Positions 12,115-22,655 of a DNA stretch of 64,000 nucleotides are shown in pieces. The translations under genes were made by a program, and so were the position numbers. The first letter of the stretch is position 1. Every line of letters starts with the position of its first letter. The notes under the pieces are model-generated. The model was not told the DNA's origin, did not search any database, and worked only from the letters and a program-made list of their open reading frames with translations. This DNA comes from Syngnathus acus (lineage: Eukaryota; Chordata; Actinopteri; Syngnathiformes; Syngnathidae), in the NCBI RefSeq assembly GCF_901709675.1, contig NC_051087.1:7373319-7437318 (forward strand), read 5' to 3'.

Positions 12115-12356
12115 CTCCATTTTTCCTTGTTCTATACCACTTGCCTTAATATGGGTATTGGAAGACCTGGAGCCAATCACAGCTGACTTTAGGATTGAGA
12201 CAGGGAACATCCTCCACATATAGACAAGTATTCAGACAAAAAAATCACACTAGTGGAAAGTTTAACAATCTCTATTAATCTTAAGGCATCACATTGGAAT
12301 GTTGGACCCAGAGCCACTCAATTGTGGAGTAGACACAGCTAACCTCCATGTCACTA
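12115..12356 (-). repeat. ATGG-tailed teleost repeat, reversed copy
   Basis: Read on the minus strand it follows the order of the family: body, then the words GTCAGCTGTGATTGGCTCC, then TGGTATAGAACAAGG at the tail end. On the plus strand one sees CTATACCACTTGCC near the start, the CCACATATAGACAAG phrase in the middle, and GGAGTAGACACAGCTAACC at the end. It is internally shortened and decayed. The family is recognised from memory of its recurrent phrases. Confidence 0.6.
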
Positions 12357-15300
12357 TGAATTAATCCTCAATGCGCAAATCACTGGCCTGTGCTCGTGCA
12401 AAAAAATTAATCAATAAATTGTGTGTTCTATCATTGTCCAGCTGACTGCTGTTAAGTTAGAATTTTCCCATTACTATAATAGTAAAGATGTATTGCATTT
12501 TACTCTTCCATTCAGATAATTTCCTCAGATGTCAAGTGTATCAAGTGTCTAAAGATCTGATCATGCGTGTTTCCTTGTGTGGGTGGCTTTGCACAAAGAG
12601 AAATATTTCTAATATATTAACTGAAATTCTGACTGTACATCTTTTATGACACCATAATATCTCATTGACGGAAAGACTGGTCTGAGATGACCCCACTTGT
12701 GGATAGTATCAATATTTTCATTAGTATTTTTTTTCCCTCATGTCCAATTGTGGATACACAACTTATTTAGAGCCTTCTTGACTGTGCCCCATACTGTGAT
12801 ATTCTAATTAGTTTGTCTATTCAACTACTGGCCAGCGGGCAAGTCTTTAATAATATAAGAGACATTACAAAGGATGAATAATTCATTGAGTTACATGGAG
12901 TAATGAGGTTTTGTCATTATGGCAAGGTGTTATGAGCTATGTTGGATGAAGACGTTGCATTAGATTTGCAGAAAAATAACTTTCTCAGAGATCTGGTCCT
13001 TTCAGTTATGCGAGACGATTTGTGATCGACCCTCTTTGCTACCACTAATAATGATGTGAACCGTGTCTTCTGTTGTTAATTTTGGCAGCAGTGCCCCGCA
13101 TCTCATGGGACTCTTAAGTCATAAGTTTGCCACTTTTAAGGAAGCCTGTTTTTAGAAACAGTCATATGTGTTTGAATAAAGAGTAAATAGATGCACAAAT
13201 AACTATTTTTCACACGGTGCTGTCAGAGGTGACTCTGAGCAATCAGAAAAAAGTAATTAAAAAAAAGCAACTGCTGACAAAATAACACATTGATATGGCC
13301 TTTGACTCTAGCAGCCTTTTGGATCTGTCATCATTTGCTTTCCTTACATGAATAGAAAAATAATCCACAGACGTTTGACAGAGGTTAAATAAAGACAGAA
13401 CAGGCACAATTTTCCAGCTCAGGTATCTTTTAAAATGTCTATGATTATTATGGAAATAAACCAGTCAGTTGTGAGTTTACAAAATGCTTAAACTGTATTG
13501 ATGTGATCATAAACACACACCTACACGATGCCCATCTGGAGTCAGATGTTATTTAAATTGAAGTCATCGCTCCGTATCCGTACCACACTCAGTATGAACT
13601 CAGCATTACTGTAGCCTAACATGCGGAGTACTTGAGTATTATGACCCAGAAGTTGAGTTTGTTTGCTGCAAAATACGGTGTTAACGTCTTTGGTTTTTTT
13701 CTACAACAACCAAGTATGATGTGCGACAAGCGTGACCTTTTTTATTAGATACTACTTTTTCCTAGTCAACCAAGGTAATTTAGTCAACCGCCCATCTCAA
13801 ACAGCAACATCTGGATGATGTTCTGCTTGACATTAAAGTGATGTTGCTATCCTTTGAACCACACTGTAAATAGCACGGCCATTTACATGTGAGCCCAACA
13901 TGCTCTGGGGTAATTTATGTAATCTATGAGTGGATAAATAAGTCTGACAATTAAATGATGAATGGCTGTTAATGAGGATCCAGTGAAGCACAGCAGAAAC
14001 AAGCCGACATGCCCTAAAAGATGACAACCGATATCAGATGTCAACATCCTGTGATTCACCCTCGGCCTTGCGCTTCGATATACAATTAATAATCACCATA
14101 TTGGCACATCAAGAGTTCCTACTTTCAGCATAGTCCAATGTGACAAGCATTTGTGACAAACACCTAAGGACAACTTAGTCTACAATAACCCTAACATGAG
14201 GCCAAAGCCAGAATACCCAGAGAAAATCTATATAAGCACGAGTTGAGCATGCAAACAGGAAGACCGGAATCTGGAACTTCACAATTGTGGTTGCCACACT
14301 GTGACCTGAAGTGGTCTCTAGTGAGAGAGGGCTACTTTCTTGCCAGTGGATTAATTCTCTTACATCTTCTTAAAACTGACAGGCACGCCGGACAAATGAC
14401 GATGTTTTCTCTTTGATCCAATTCTTGGTGGACCTAGCCTGGGGGCCTGGTGAGCGGTTGCATACCTGAACTTGCTGACACGAGACCTCGTCCATGCGTT
14501 GATTAATTTATCAAGCAAGACCCCAACAACGGTTCACAAAAAAAAGCGTTAGTAAATTATACCAAGAATGAAAAATTACTATGAAATCATGCTTTATTTC
14601 ATAATTTGGTTTTCATGTATTAACAACTGATTCAACCAAAAAAAAGACAACACAATCAACATAACACAGTCTCAATCAGCATAATCAACATGTTTTTCAA
14701 GTATATGAACATGTGGACATGCCCTGAGAACAAACCTTTAAATAAGAAAAACAAAATAACATTAACAAAAGGTAGTTTATGTATGCCTAACCGCAAATGT
14801 TTGTTGTAATTCTCAAAAAAGTACATTTTGCCCAACATTACTAAATGGAAAGACATGCAAGGCACAAACCACAAATGACAACAAAAACTTTTCAACTACG
14901 ATTTGATTCTTAAAGTTTGTATTCAGTGCCATGGCTCCGGCTTTCTTGTCGGTTCCTTCTAGGAAATCAGTAATCGTAAACCATGTAAACGATTTGCCCA
15001 GGTAACAATGTGAGGCTATTTTGGAAAAAAATCAATAATCGCACCATACAATCTGTCTGTCAGCGCAGCACAAAAGCAACACACAATCTCACAAGAATGG
15101 CCATATTCACATCTCAGCAGTTCACAGAAAGAACACCATTAAATCATCCTTTTAATGGAATAGAGTACAATAGGTTTCCTAGTATGTGTGGTAGTTCCAA
15201 GCAACACTTTGCTGTCTTTGTACTTCAGAGGTGCTTGACTTGAAATCATAAATTCTGTAAACCTCAAATATAAAATCATCTAAGTTTTTGGGATAACAGC

Positions 15301-18300
15301 ATGTGTGGTGATTCGCAGCAAATAGATGTGAGTGGAAGGAAAAGCCTCGATCGCGAAGGACCGAATCGAACCAGGTGAAAAGTCTAGGCAGGCAGAAAAG
15401 GTTATCTGAAGCAGTTGTGGAAGGAATAAAGAAAGGTAGCGGGAGGTAGGGAAGGTAAAGAAAACTGGAGGTCAGCTAAGAAAGAAAAGCCGGACTTAGT
15501 AGAATTGACAGGAATTAAATATAATGAAGGGGAAGGAGGCACAGTTCAAGGTGAGGAGACAGTTGACCTGACAACAATACAAATAATTAAGATACAAAGC
15601 ATTCAGAGGCAGGGTTACAATAGTTTGGGATTCTTTTTTTTAAGAATCTTATAATCAGTGTGGAGATATTTGAATCAACAGTCATGAGGCAATGCAAGGA
15701 TTTGTGTGCATGTCACGTCTTGCAGCTAGGGCGAGTGGGACATTATTGGCTTTCCCTTCTTAATGAGTTGCTTGAAAAATGAAATCAAACTTTTTCCAAG
15801 TTCTTTTATGTGGATTACTTTGCAAGAATAACCCCGGTTAGCGGCCCTCGGGTAAGAGGTTATTTCCGTACGGTTCCAAAAGCACTTGAGTGTTAGAGAT
15901 AGGTGTGATAGTGATACTCACGCACAAATTTATTTGCTATCAGTTTTCTTAAACATTGAATTTAACAATTAAGCAGTATAGTTTGCTTTGATTACTTTTA
16001 ACTTTAACCCTATGTAAGGGGTGTGTATTGATTTGCTCCATGTTACAACGAGGAATCTTGAGATGTGACATCAAGCATGAATGTGCGATGCATTTCCAGA
16101 AAGCACTGTTACCTTTGCATGTGTTGAGATAAAGACAATGCTTGTGTTGCTCTGTTACTTAATCCAGATTCTGATAACAATCTAATTTTAACATGACTCA
16201 CCAGGTGAGATTAAAAACATCCATTTGTTCATTGCCTAACTCAGACAATGGGTTTGGTACTGTTTACTTAACATTTTGCTGAAGTAATTATGCATAATTG
16301 CTAGGTGTGAATATGCATAAATTTGCAGAAGTCCGAACAACTTGATTAAGCCTCTTACAATGTTATTGTTGTTGCAACTTTTCCTTTTCCCATTCAGGGT
16401 CACTACAGTGGGCCTACTTACTTACTTCTTACTCTGTTTTGTGAGAATGACTGAGAAGTAAAAGATAGAAGGGATTAAAGAGGGAATTTTTTTTTCTATT
16501 TTCACCCACAATATATGAATTTAAGTTGAAAATTTGTGTCTCAAAGTACTTTAAATACATAAGAAAACGATGTATACGTAGTTCACCTTTGCTTGACAGT
16601 TTTGTTCATGTTTTTTTAGTTTTGTTATATATTATAATGTCATGGTAAATTGCATGCAGTTCATTGGGCATAAATGATCAAATTTGAGTTGAGTTGTTAT
16701 GAGCGTGATCAAGGTACAAATTAAAACTGGATCTCCTGTCACTGCTGTATTTGTAATTCGCCTATAAGTATCGTCATATTTTAACACTACCGATGAAATT
16801 GAACGAATTGTAGAAAATCCCAAAACGGTTTTATCACCATCCGTGGCTAGTTATTTCACATCAGCCTGCACATGAGCACGTTAATTTTCTACCCAGAGTG
16901 ACGCTATAGAATGCCACCAACACAGTGCATGTGCAGTCACGTACAACAACATTAAAACCAATTGCCGTACTAGTCATTACACATCCACAACAGTAGATGG
17001 CAATGTAGCTCTCACTGTCAGAGAGTGAGGCGGGACTATTTGTGCTCAGGGATACTTTTGCACCGAGCATGTGCACACGCAGCACTGATTAGCAGAGAGA
17101 CAAAAAACAGTGTTCATGCATTGTTAATGCAGTGTTAATTCAAAAGTTTTATGTAGGATGATTTTAAACATCTTGCTCATTATCAGCAGAATCAATAGTA
17201 GAAAAGCACAGGTAAAAATCTATGACACAGTACAATATCTTAAATTGCTGCTTGTTTGAAGTAAAACACATTTGATGTTTCCTTTATATATTCTCAGTGA
17301 GTATTTGCATTGATTACTTTGAGACAAATGGTGGGTGATGCCTATTAAAACCATTAAAGATGCTGTGATGAACATCGCTTTTGGCTGCATGAGAAGCCTC
17401 TTGCAAGGCCGGATGCTTTTTCACGCTCCTTTTAATCCTCAAGAATGTGATGATTAATTATGTATGGACTAACATCACCATGAAAGCGCAGCAGTCTTTG
17501 TTTATTTCGCCTCTGGTCACATTGCCCTGTGACTTGCTGTGCTCGATGTCTTCTCATAGCCTCTTTATTTTGTCGCTGCTTTTCCCTCAAGGAGGCTCAC
17601 AGCAGGATGAGAGGAGAAGGCATGAACAACATCATGGGTCATCTGTTGGAATCAGGATGACAGGTCACCAGAAAAAGCCCCATAGAGGCAATGAAAATGA
17701 CAAATTAACTGTTCAAAAGTTGCTTTTTTGTATTTACCACACTTTCATTTATTTGTTTTTTATTTCCTAATTTGCTTATTTATCTTTGCTTTAACATTTC
17801 AAATACAATTACTGTACATCAAACCAAACCTTCTGGATCTATGGTGTTCAGTGTTTCCATTTGAAATCCATAAAAACTAATTTATTGAATTCCCATTTCT
17901 TTACTGGAATGAATCCTACATTGTGTGGTCTAGATTTAACGCTTAGTAATTCTTTTTGCTTTGACGTTTAAATTGCATGTTATATTCTAGCTTTCCTTAA
18001 GAGAGATTTAATGCTTTACTCCACTCCAATGCAGAAATTGAATTTAGATTTTTAAGAAGTGAAAATACACTCTGGAAGACATTTTTTTAATTCAATTATT
18101 GGACGCTCCTTTTGCCGGCTTGGGAATGACTGTACTATCAACAATACAGACACATAACTGAATGCAGAAAACTTGATTTTCAGTACTGAGATTAATCTAT
18201 CCATTCTCCAGCCAAAAGTCTTACCAGCAACCTCTAGTTGGATTTAGCCACCATATATTAAACAAAGCTATAACCACAGAATTACATTCACTCTTGAACC

Positions 18301-18560
18301 CCTTTAATCGTCTTCAGACATTTTTTTTTCTTCTTCACATTGATTTGCATTTTGACCTTTTTTAAATGTGACTTTTATTGGTCAGATTACAGGCAAATCT
18401 GTGTCTGGCAAAACAGGCATTGAAAAGGGAAATATGTGCAATTACACAACCAGCAGTACAGTTTGGATTGACATAGCAATCTTTGTTGCATTGAGCTGTT
18501 GACAGCTGGTTGTTAGTGATGGACTTTTTAAACATTTGTCAATGAATCTCAAACAAATAC
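12357..18560. other. Non-coding single-copy DNA
   Basis: No gene or clear repeat in about 6.2 kb. A purine-rich stretch lies at 15410-15550. A fragment at 16390-16420 (CCATTCAGGGTCACTACAGTG) resembles a short piece of another fish repeat. The intervals 17340-17640 and 18340-18530 are balanced in composition and repeat-free, hence weak conserved-element candidates. Open frames are short, overlap on both strands and show no family motif. Confidence 0.5.
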
Positions 18561-18690
18561 AACGGTACCTCAAATCACTACCTGTATTCATTTCGAGACA
18601 TCATTTGCAACTCAAAACATTCGTAAATTGAGGTAACTTTTCCCATTGAAATGCAATTAACCAGTTCCAGCTCCAACCCCCAAATTATTA
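18561..18690 (+). repeat. Fragment of a transposon-like repeat (GGTACCTCAAAT type)
   Basis: Starts AACGGTACCTCAAATC and continues through CATTCGTAAATTGAGG and TTTTCCCATTGAAATGC to CCAGTTCC. This string of phrases recalls a widespread DNA-transposon-derived repeat with ends of the type GGTACCTCGA, known from fish and other animals. Only one end is visible and the copy is diverged. Confidence 0.4.
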
Positions 18691-18900
18691 TTTGTTATTA
18701 ATTTGTAATAATCTAATAATGTATCATATCAATTAATTAATTAAAATAATTAATAATAATTTAAAAAATAATTATTATTTAATCCAAGCAGGATGAGAAA
18801 AGGATGAAAATATTTTAAATTCTTGAAAAAATAATTAACAAGCAAGGCATTTTAGGTGGGTGGTGGGGTTAATTTTTAATTAATTAAATAGAAATTGAAG
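18691..18900. other. Very AT-rich block with self-complementary TAATTA words
   Basis: Repeated AATTAATTAATTAA and AATAATTATTATT words make several overlapping short palindromes. No gene is seen. Confidence 0.6.
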
Positions 18901-20569
18901 AGACAATCATTTGTCAGATCATCCTATAAGAAGAATATAAACAAATAAATGGCAATTAAATTATTCAATTTCCAATCATGAACGATTTATGATGTGTATT
19001 ATATTTGGTCAATTTATCCAAAGTGAAGGAGTTGTTAGATTTTTTTTCCCTCTTCAGCACCTTTGTATTCTTTGGTACAGCAAATTCCCAAAGGGCATTT
19101 TTATTCATGAAGTGTTCTCCTATATGGTTCACTTGATAGTATGATAAATGAGAAGGAGATGTACCAAGGGACGTTAGGCTTGAATCCTTTGAGGCAGTAG
19201 AATTCCAAAGCACCTCTTCCTCGGGCTTACCCTAACTTTGATCCCTAATACAGGCACAAAGTTTAAAAACAAGCATTATTTTGGGGTTAAACTCACACAG
19301 CATCTGTATAACTCTATTATTATTGAGGCAACACTATACTTATGATCATGTGTGTGCTTTATATCACCAAACATTCATAGGAATACAGATTTGGAAAGAG
19401 CTTGATGCTCATCTTAAAACTGCTCAGTCCCTCCCCATCTTCGAGAGGGAACCAAAAATTGATTTATTGACGAGGTCGGCCCATCTATAATTTGTTTGAA
19501 TCTCCTGTCCCAGATCAGCATCCTGTTTGTTTTAGTTTGTCTCCCACTCAATTATTGTGGCGGTTATTGTTTTGTTTTATTTCCCTTCCCTTTTCGCTGA
19601 CGATTTTGTTTTGTCTTGGTATGTATTTGATTGTCTTTATCTAGCTTCATGGGGTACGCCTTTCACATCTCCTTGTGTGGTCATGTCAAATCACATGGTG
19701 CAGAAAACAACACAACATTTCTACAGCCACAGAATGGGAACTAAAAACCATTGACATCACGGAAATGAACCACTTCACAATCAGTGCCTAAAATAAATCA
19801 TACAGCATGGATTTGTGACAAGACACCCTTTGATTTCACATGTATAAATGCTTCAAAATAATTCAACCATAGTTAGTAAAAAAAAATATATATAACATCT
19901 GTGATTAGATCACTCCAAATAATGCCATCAAATAAACTAGCACATTGTGTACAACCATAGCAAAAATTTAGACAAATATGTGCTAAAGGAAAAGGGTATT
20001 TTATTTGTTCTTTGTAAAATATACAGCAATCTGTATGTGCATTTAACCAGCCCCAACGAGTGGGCATCAACTATCCTCCTTGGACCAGATCCAGACACCG
20101 TCTCACTATGTTGCTCATCGAAACTGAACGGAAATTAACCTTATATGCTTTTAGTCGTGAGGCATCAGAGAGTACGTGATGTGAAATCAAAAGAGAAAGC
20201 CCTCAAAGTCAGATGTTGACAGTATCTTTTATGTGTGGCAGGAGTGGTAATTCTCTTCCATCATGCAACATTTCTCCACATTAAGAGAAAGGAAAAGCAC
20301 TGAAGACTTTTATACACCTACTCCATCGAACTATTTTTAACCCAATGGCCCAAAATAGTTGTATACAAATTATAATGCAGTCAGTTTCTTTCCCCCTAAG
20401 TTTATATTGGCTCTTCCCTAGATTAATTTGAAAACATTATTTGTGTCCAGTAGTCAGACACATTTAAGACAAATTATAGCGCATAATGAAAGTACCCATG
20501 TTAGTTCTTGTCTTGCTTTATTTTAACCCCTTTATACTGTATTACACTTTTTGTTGGTGCTTTCATACA

Positions 20570-20573
<4 letters not shown>
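18901..20573. other. Non-coding single-copy DNA
   Basis: Nothing recognised on either strand up to the CT microsatellite. Open frames of 60-82 codons lack any signature. Confidence 0.55.

Positions 20574-20634
<61 letters not shown>
20574..20634. repeat. (CT)n microsatellite at the edge of the palindrome
   Basis: Thirty uninterrupted CT dinucleotides end only a few bases before the left end of the large inverted-repeat element. Homopurine/homopyrimidine mirror runs of this length can adopt triplex DNA in vitro. Confidence 0.97.
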
Positions 20635-20636
<2 letters not shown>

Positions 20637-21201
20637 AGTGTTGGCTCGTGAGTGAACGATTCGTTCAGAAGAACGGATTTCTTTCAGTGAACGAATCACT
20701 TCCTAAAGTGATTCGTTCTTTGTTCAGTTCATATGACTTCAACCAGTAGGTGTCAGTAATGCCCATTAAAGCTGGTGCCACCTCGCCGTAAAACAAAACG
20801 AAGAAGAAAATGACGTAACTTCCTGTTTACGAACGAGTCGTGAATTGCATTTCCCGTTCACCAACAGAATGGATCTGAGAGTGAACGAGTCAGTGATTGG
20901 CATTTCCAGTTCATCGCGAGAACGGATCAGTGAGGGAACGAATCCTGACTTTCCCGTTCGCGAACGAGTTCATGGGTGAACTGCCTTCCCGTGCATCAAC
21001 GGATCAGTCAGTGAACGTGTTGCGTCTCCCTCCTGGCGTGAACTATGTAAGACAGAATGTGGATTTGCGATTTGCCAAGGAAAGAAAGAACCACTCACTG
21101 AAAAACAACTTCTTTTATGCGCGTTTTCTCCAAGCTAACGGCTAATTTTATTGCATGAAGGGATGCGCCGTTATGCAACAACGGGGAGATTACGCCAAAA
21201 T
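20637..21201 (+). repeat. Left arm, outer GAACGA-rich part
   Basis: Inverted counterpart of about 24732-25299. GAACGA, GTTCG and AACGGATC words recur every 20-40 bp, which suggests multiple protein-binding subterminal repeats. An 82-codon open frame (20897-21145) is present, but the same frame in the other arm is explained by DNA identity and is not evidence of coding. Compared with the right arm this one lacks about 70 bp (24745-24813) next to the CGGGGAGATTACG word. Confidence 0.8.
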
Positions 21202-21575
21202 ATTGTCATCCAATATATCTACTGCTATTTCACATTGGATTGCTGGTTTGAAATTTACTTTTAATATTATTATTACTTTTAATAAACATTTATGTTAAAA
21301 CTTGTCTGGTGTTTTATTCCTTGTTTTTGTATTTGCCAATTAAAACAAAAATCAGACATTTGGTTAACTGCTTTATATGACAATATAAATATTGTCATCC
21401 AATATATCTACTGCTATTTCACATTGGATCGCTGGTTTGAAATTTACTTTTAATATTATTATTACTTTTAATAAACATTTATGTTAAAACTTGTCTGGTG
21501 TTTTATTCCTTGTTTTTATATTAGCCAATTAAAACAAAAATCAGACATTTGGTTAACTGCTTTATATGACAATAT
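21202..21575 (+). repeat. 189-bp tandem duplication in the left arm
   Basis: The segment starting ATTGTCATCCAATATATC and ending near CTTTATATGACAATAT is present twice, at 21202 and 21391, with only a few differences. The right arm has one copy (about 24545-24731), so the duplication postdates formation of the palindrome or was lost on the right. Confidence 0.9.
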
Positions 21576-21619
21576 GTGTAGGTACACCTCATGGACACTT
21601 CAATAGGTACACTACGCGA

Positions 21620-21800
21620 GGTTAAAAAAAAAGAAAGGGTTAATTGCACAATAAAAGCACAATATCGTATATTCTCACACCTGGGATCGAACCAAGCTCC
21701 TTGAGGTTAAAAAAAAGAAAAAAAAAAGAAAGGGTTAATTGCACAATAAAAGCACAATATAGTATATTCTCACACCTGGGATTGAACCAAGCTCTTACCG
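21620..21800. repeat. About 83-bp tandem duplication in the left arm
   Basis: The block AAAGAAAGGGTTAATTGC to CCTGGGATYGAACCAAGCTC occurs twice (about 21635-21700 and 21728-21796), joined by A-rich linkers. The right arm has it once near 24410-24480. It duplicates the box-B half of the tRNA-like module but not the box-A half. Confidence 0.8.
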
Positions 21801-21839
21801 AGCAGGAGCCTGTGTCACTAACCAGTCAGCTATAGCGAC
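21768..21839 (-). other. tRNA-like module, left arm
   Basis: On the minus strand it contains TAGCTGACTGG (box A like) at 21822-21832 and GGTTCAATCCC (box B like) at 21778-21788, about 44 bp apart start to start, the spacing found in real tRNA genes. It is the inverted partner of 24367-24439. The acceptor stem does not pair well, so it is not a functional tRNA gene. It could be a relic of a tRNA-derived SINE or a captured tRNA. Confidence 0.5.
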
Positions 21840-22009
21840 CTACCAGCCACTGGTCGTCTCTCAGTGTTTTGTACTAGTGATGTGCATTCCAGTTCTCGTG
21901 AATTGAATCTTTAGAATCGGTTCACTCAAAATTTTTGTTCAAATGATAATGAACTGGCCTGTTATTAGGTACACTTGAAAATGGCGGTGTACCTAATGGA
22001 GTGTCCAAG

Positions 22010-22017
22010 TGACGTCA
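22010..22017. promoter_or_regulatory. CRE palindrome TGACGTCA in the inverted partial unit
   Basis: A full cAMP-response-element palindrome. Next to it on the right lies CAGCCAATCAG (an NF-Y type CCAAT box, near 22026), and to the left AAAATGGCGG (YY1-like, 21978-21987). It mirrors the same arrangement in the tandem units. No evidence of activity can be read from sequence. Confidence 0.5.
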
Positions 22018-22135
22018 CAGATCAAACAGCCAATCAGAAAGTGGGGGTGAGGGCGGGTGTGGCACTTTTCACTTAAACCAGGGGTGTCGACCACCAGTCC
22101 TCGAGGGGCCGCGTTCCAATATGTTTTCCAAGTGA

Positions 22136-22225
22136 CCCTCGTTAAGCGCACCTGCGTGAAAAGTTTTAGCTCATTTCACGTTCTGCAGGAGCTAAAACTT
22201 TTCACGCAGGTGCACTTAACGAGGG
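22136..22225. repeat. 90-bp hairpin, inverted partial unit
   Basis: Two arms of 36 bp, starting CCCTCGTTAAGCGCACC and ending GGTGCACTTAACGAGGG, flank an 18-bp loop. Only one position mismatches. It is the same hairpin as in the tandem units, read on the other strand. Confidence 0.93.
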
Positions 22226-22304
22226 AATCACACGGACACTCCATTAGGTACACCGCCATTTTCAAGTGTACCTAATAACAGGCCACTTTATTAGGGAAAT
22301 ATCA

Positions 22305-22317
22305 TGGTCAAAGGTCA
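22305..22317 (+). promoter_or_regulatory. DR1-type nuclear receptor site, repeated in each unit
   Basis: TGGTCAAAGGTCA differs at one base from the ideal direct repeat with one-base spacing that HNF4, RXR heterodimers and COUP-TF bind. It recurs at 22698, 23091, 23484 and 23877. The match is direct from sequence; binding is inferred. Confidence 0.4.
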
Positions 22318-22407
22318 CAGGTTTCAAGCTCTAGTCCTCGGGGCCTCATATTGGAACGCGGCCCCGATGTACGTACCCGGTGTACCTAATGGAGTGTCCG
22401 TGTGATT

Positions 22408-22497
22408 CCCTCGTTAAGTGCACCTGCGTGAAAAGTTTTAGCTCCTGCAGAACGTGAAATGAGCTAAAACTTTTCACGCAGGTGCGCTTAACGAGGG
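22408..22497. repeat. 90-bp hairpin of the 393-bp unit
   Basis: Arms of 36 bp with one mismatch (a G-U pair if transcribed) enclose an 18-bp loop containing CTGCAG. The same hairpin starts at 22801, 23194, 23587 and 23980. RNA from either strand would fold into a long near-perfect stem. Confidence 0.95.
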
Positions 22498-22573
22498 TAA
22501 CTTGGAAAACATATTGGAACGCGGCCCATCGAGGACTGGAGGTCGACACCCTTGGTTTAAGTGAAAAGTGCCA

Positions 22574-22655
22574 CACCCGCCCTCACCCCCACTTTCTGAT
22601 TGGCTGTTTGATCTGTGACGTCACTCGGACACTTCATTAGGTACACCGCCATTTT
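22574..22655. promoter_or_regulatory. Promoter-like cluster in the 393-bp unit (GT box, NF-Y, CRE, YY1)
   Basis: Within about 80 bp: CACCCGCCCTCACCCCCAC (GT/GC boxes), CTGATTGGCTGT (an ideal NF-Y box), TGACGTCA at 22616 (a full CRE, 17 bp from the NF-Y core), and CCGCCATTTT at 22646 (YY1 type). The cluster repeats every 393 bp; the CREs lie at 22616, 23009, 23402 and 23795, and the last (24188) is changed to TGATGTCA, as by CpG deamination. No TATA box is seen. Factor identities rest on known consensus words. Confidence 0.45.

Noticed and set aside
17592-17650. Exon after CTTTTCCCTCAAG near 17591
   Set aside because: Good acceptor but the only downstream boundary is GTCACC, a poor donor, and the peptide is not recognised.
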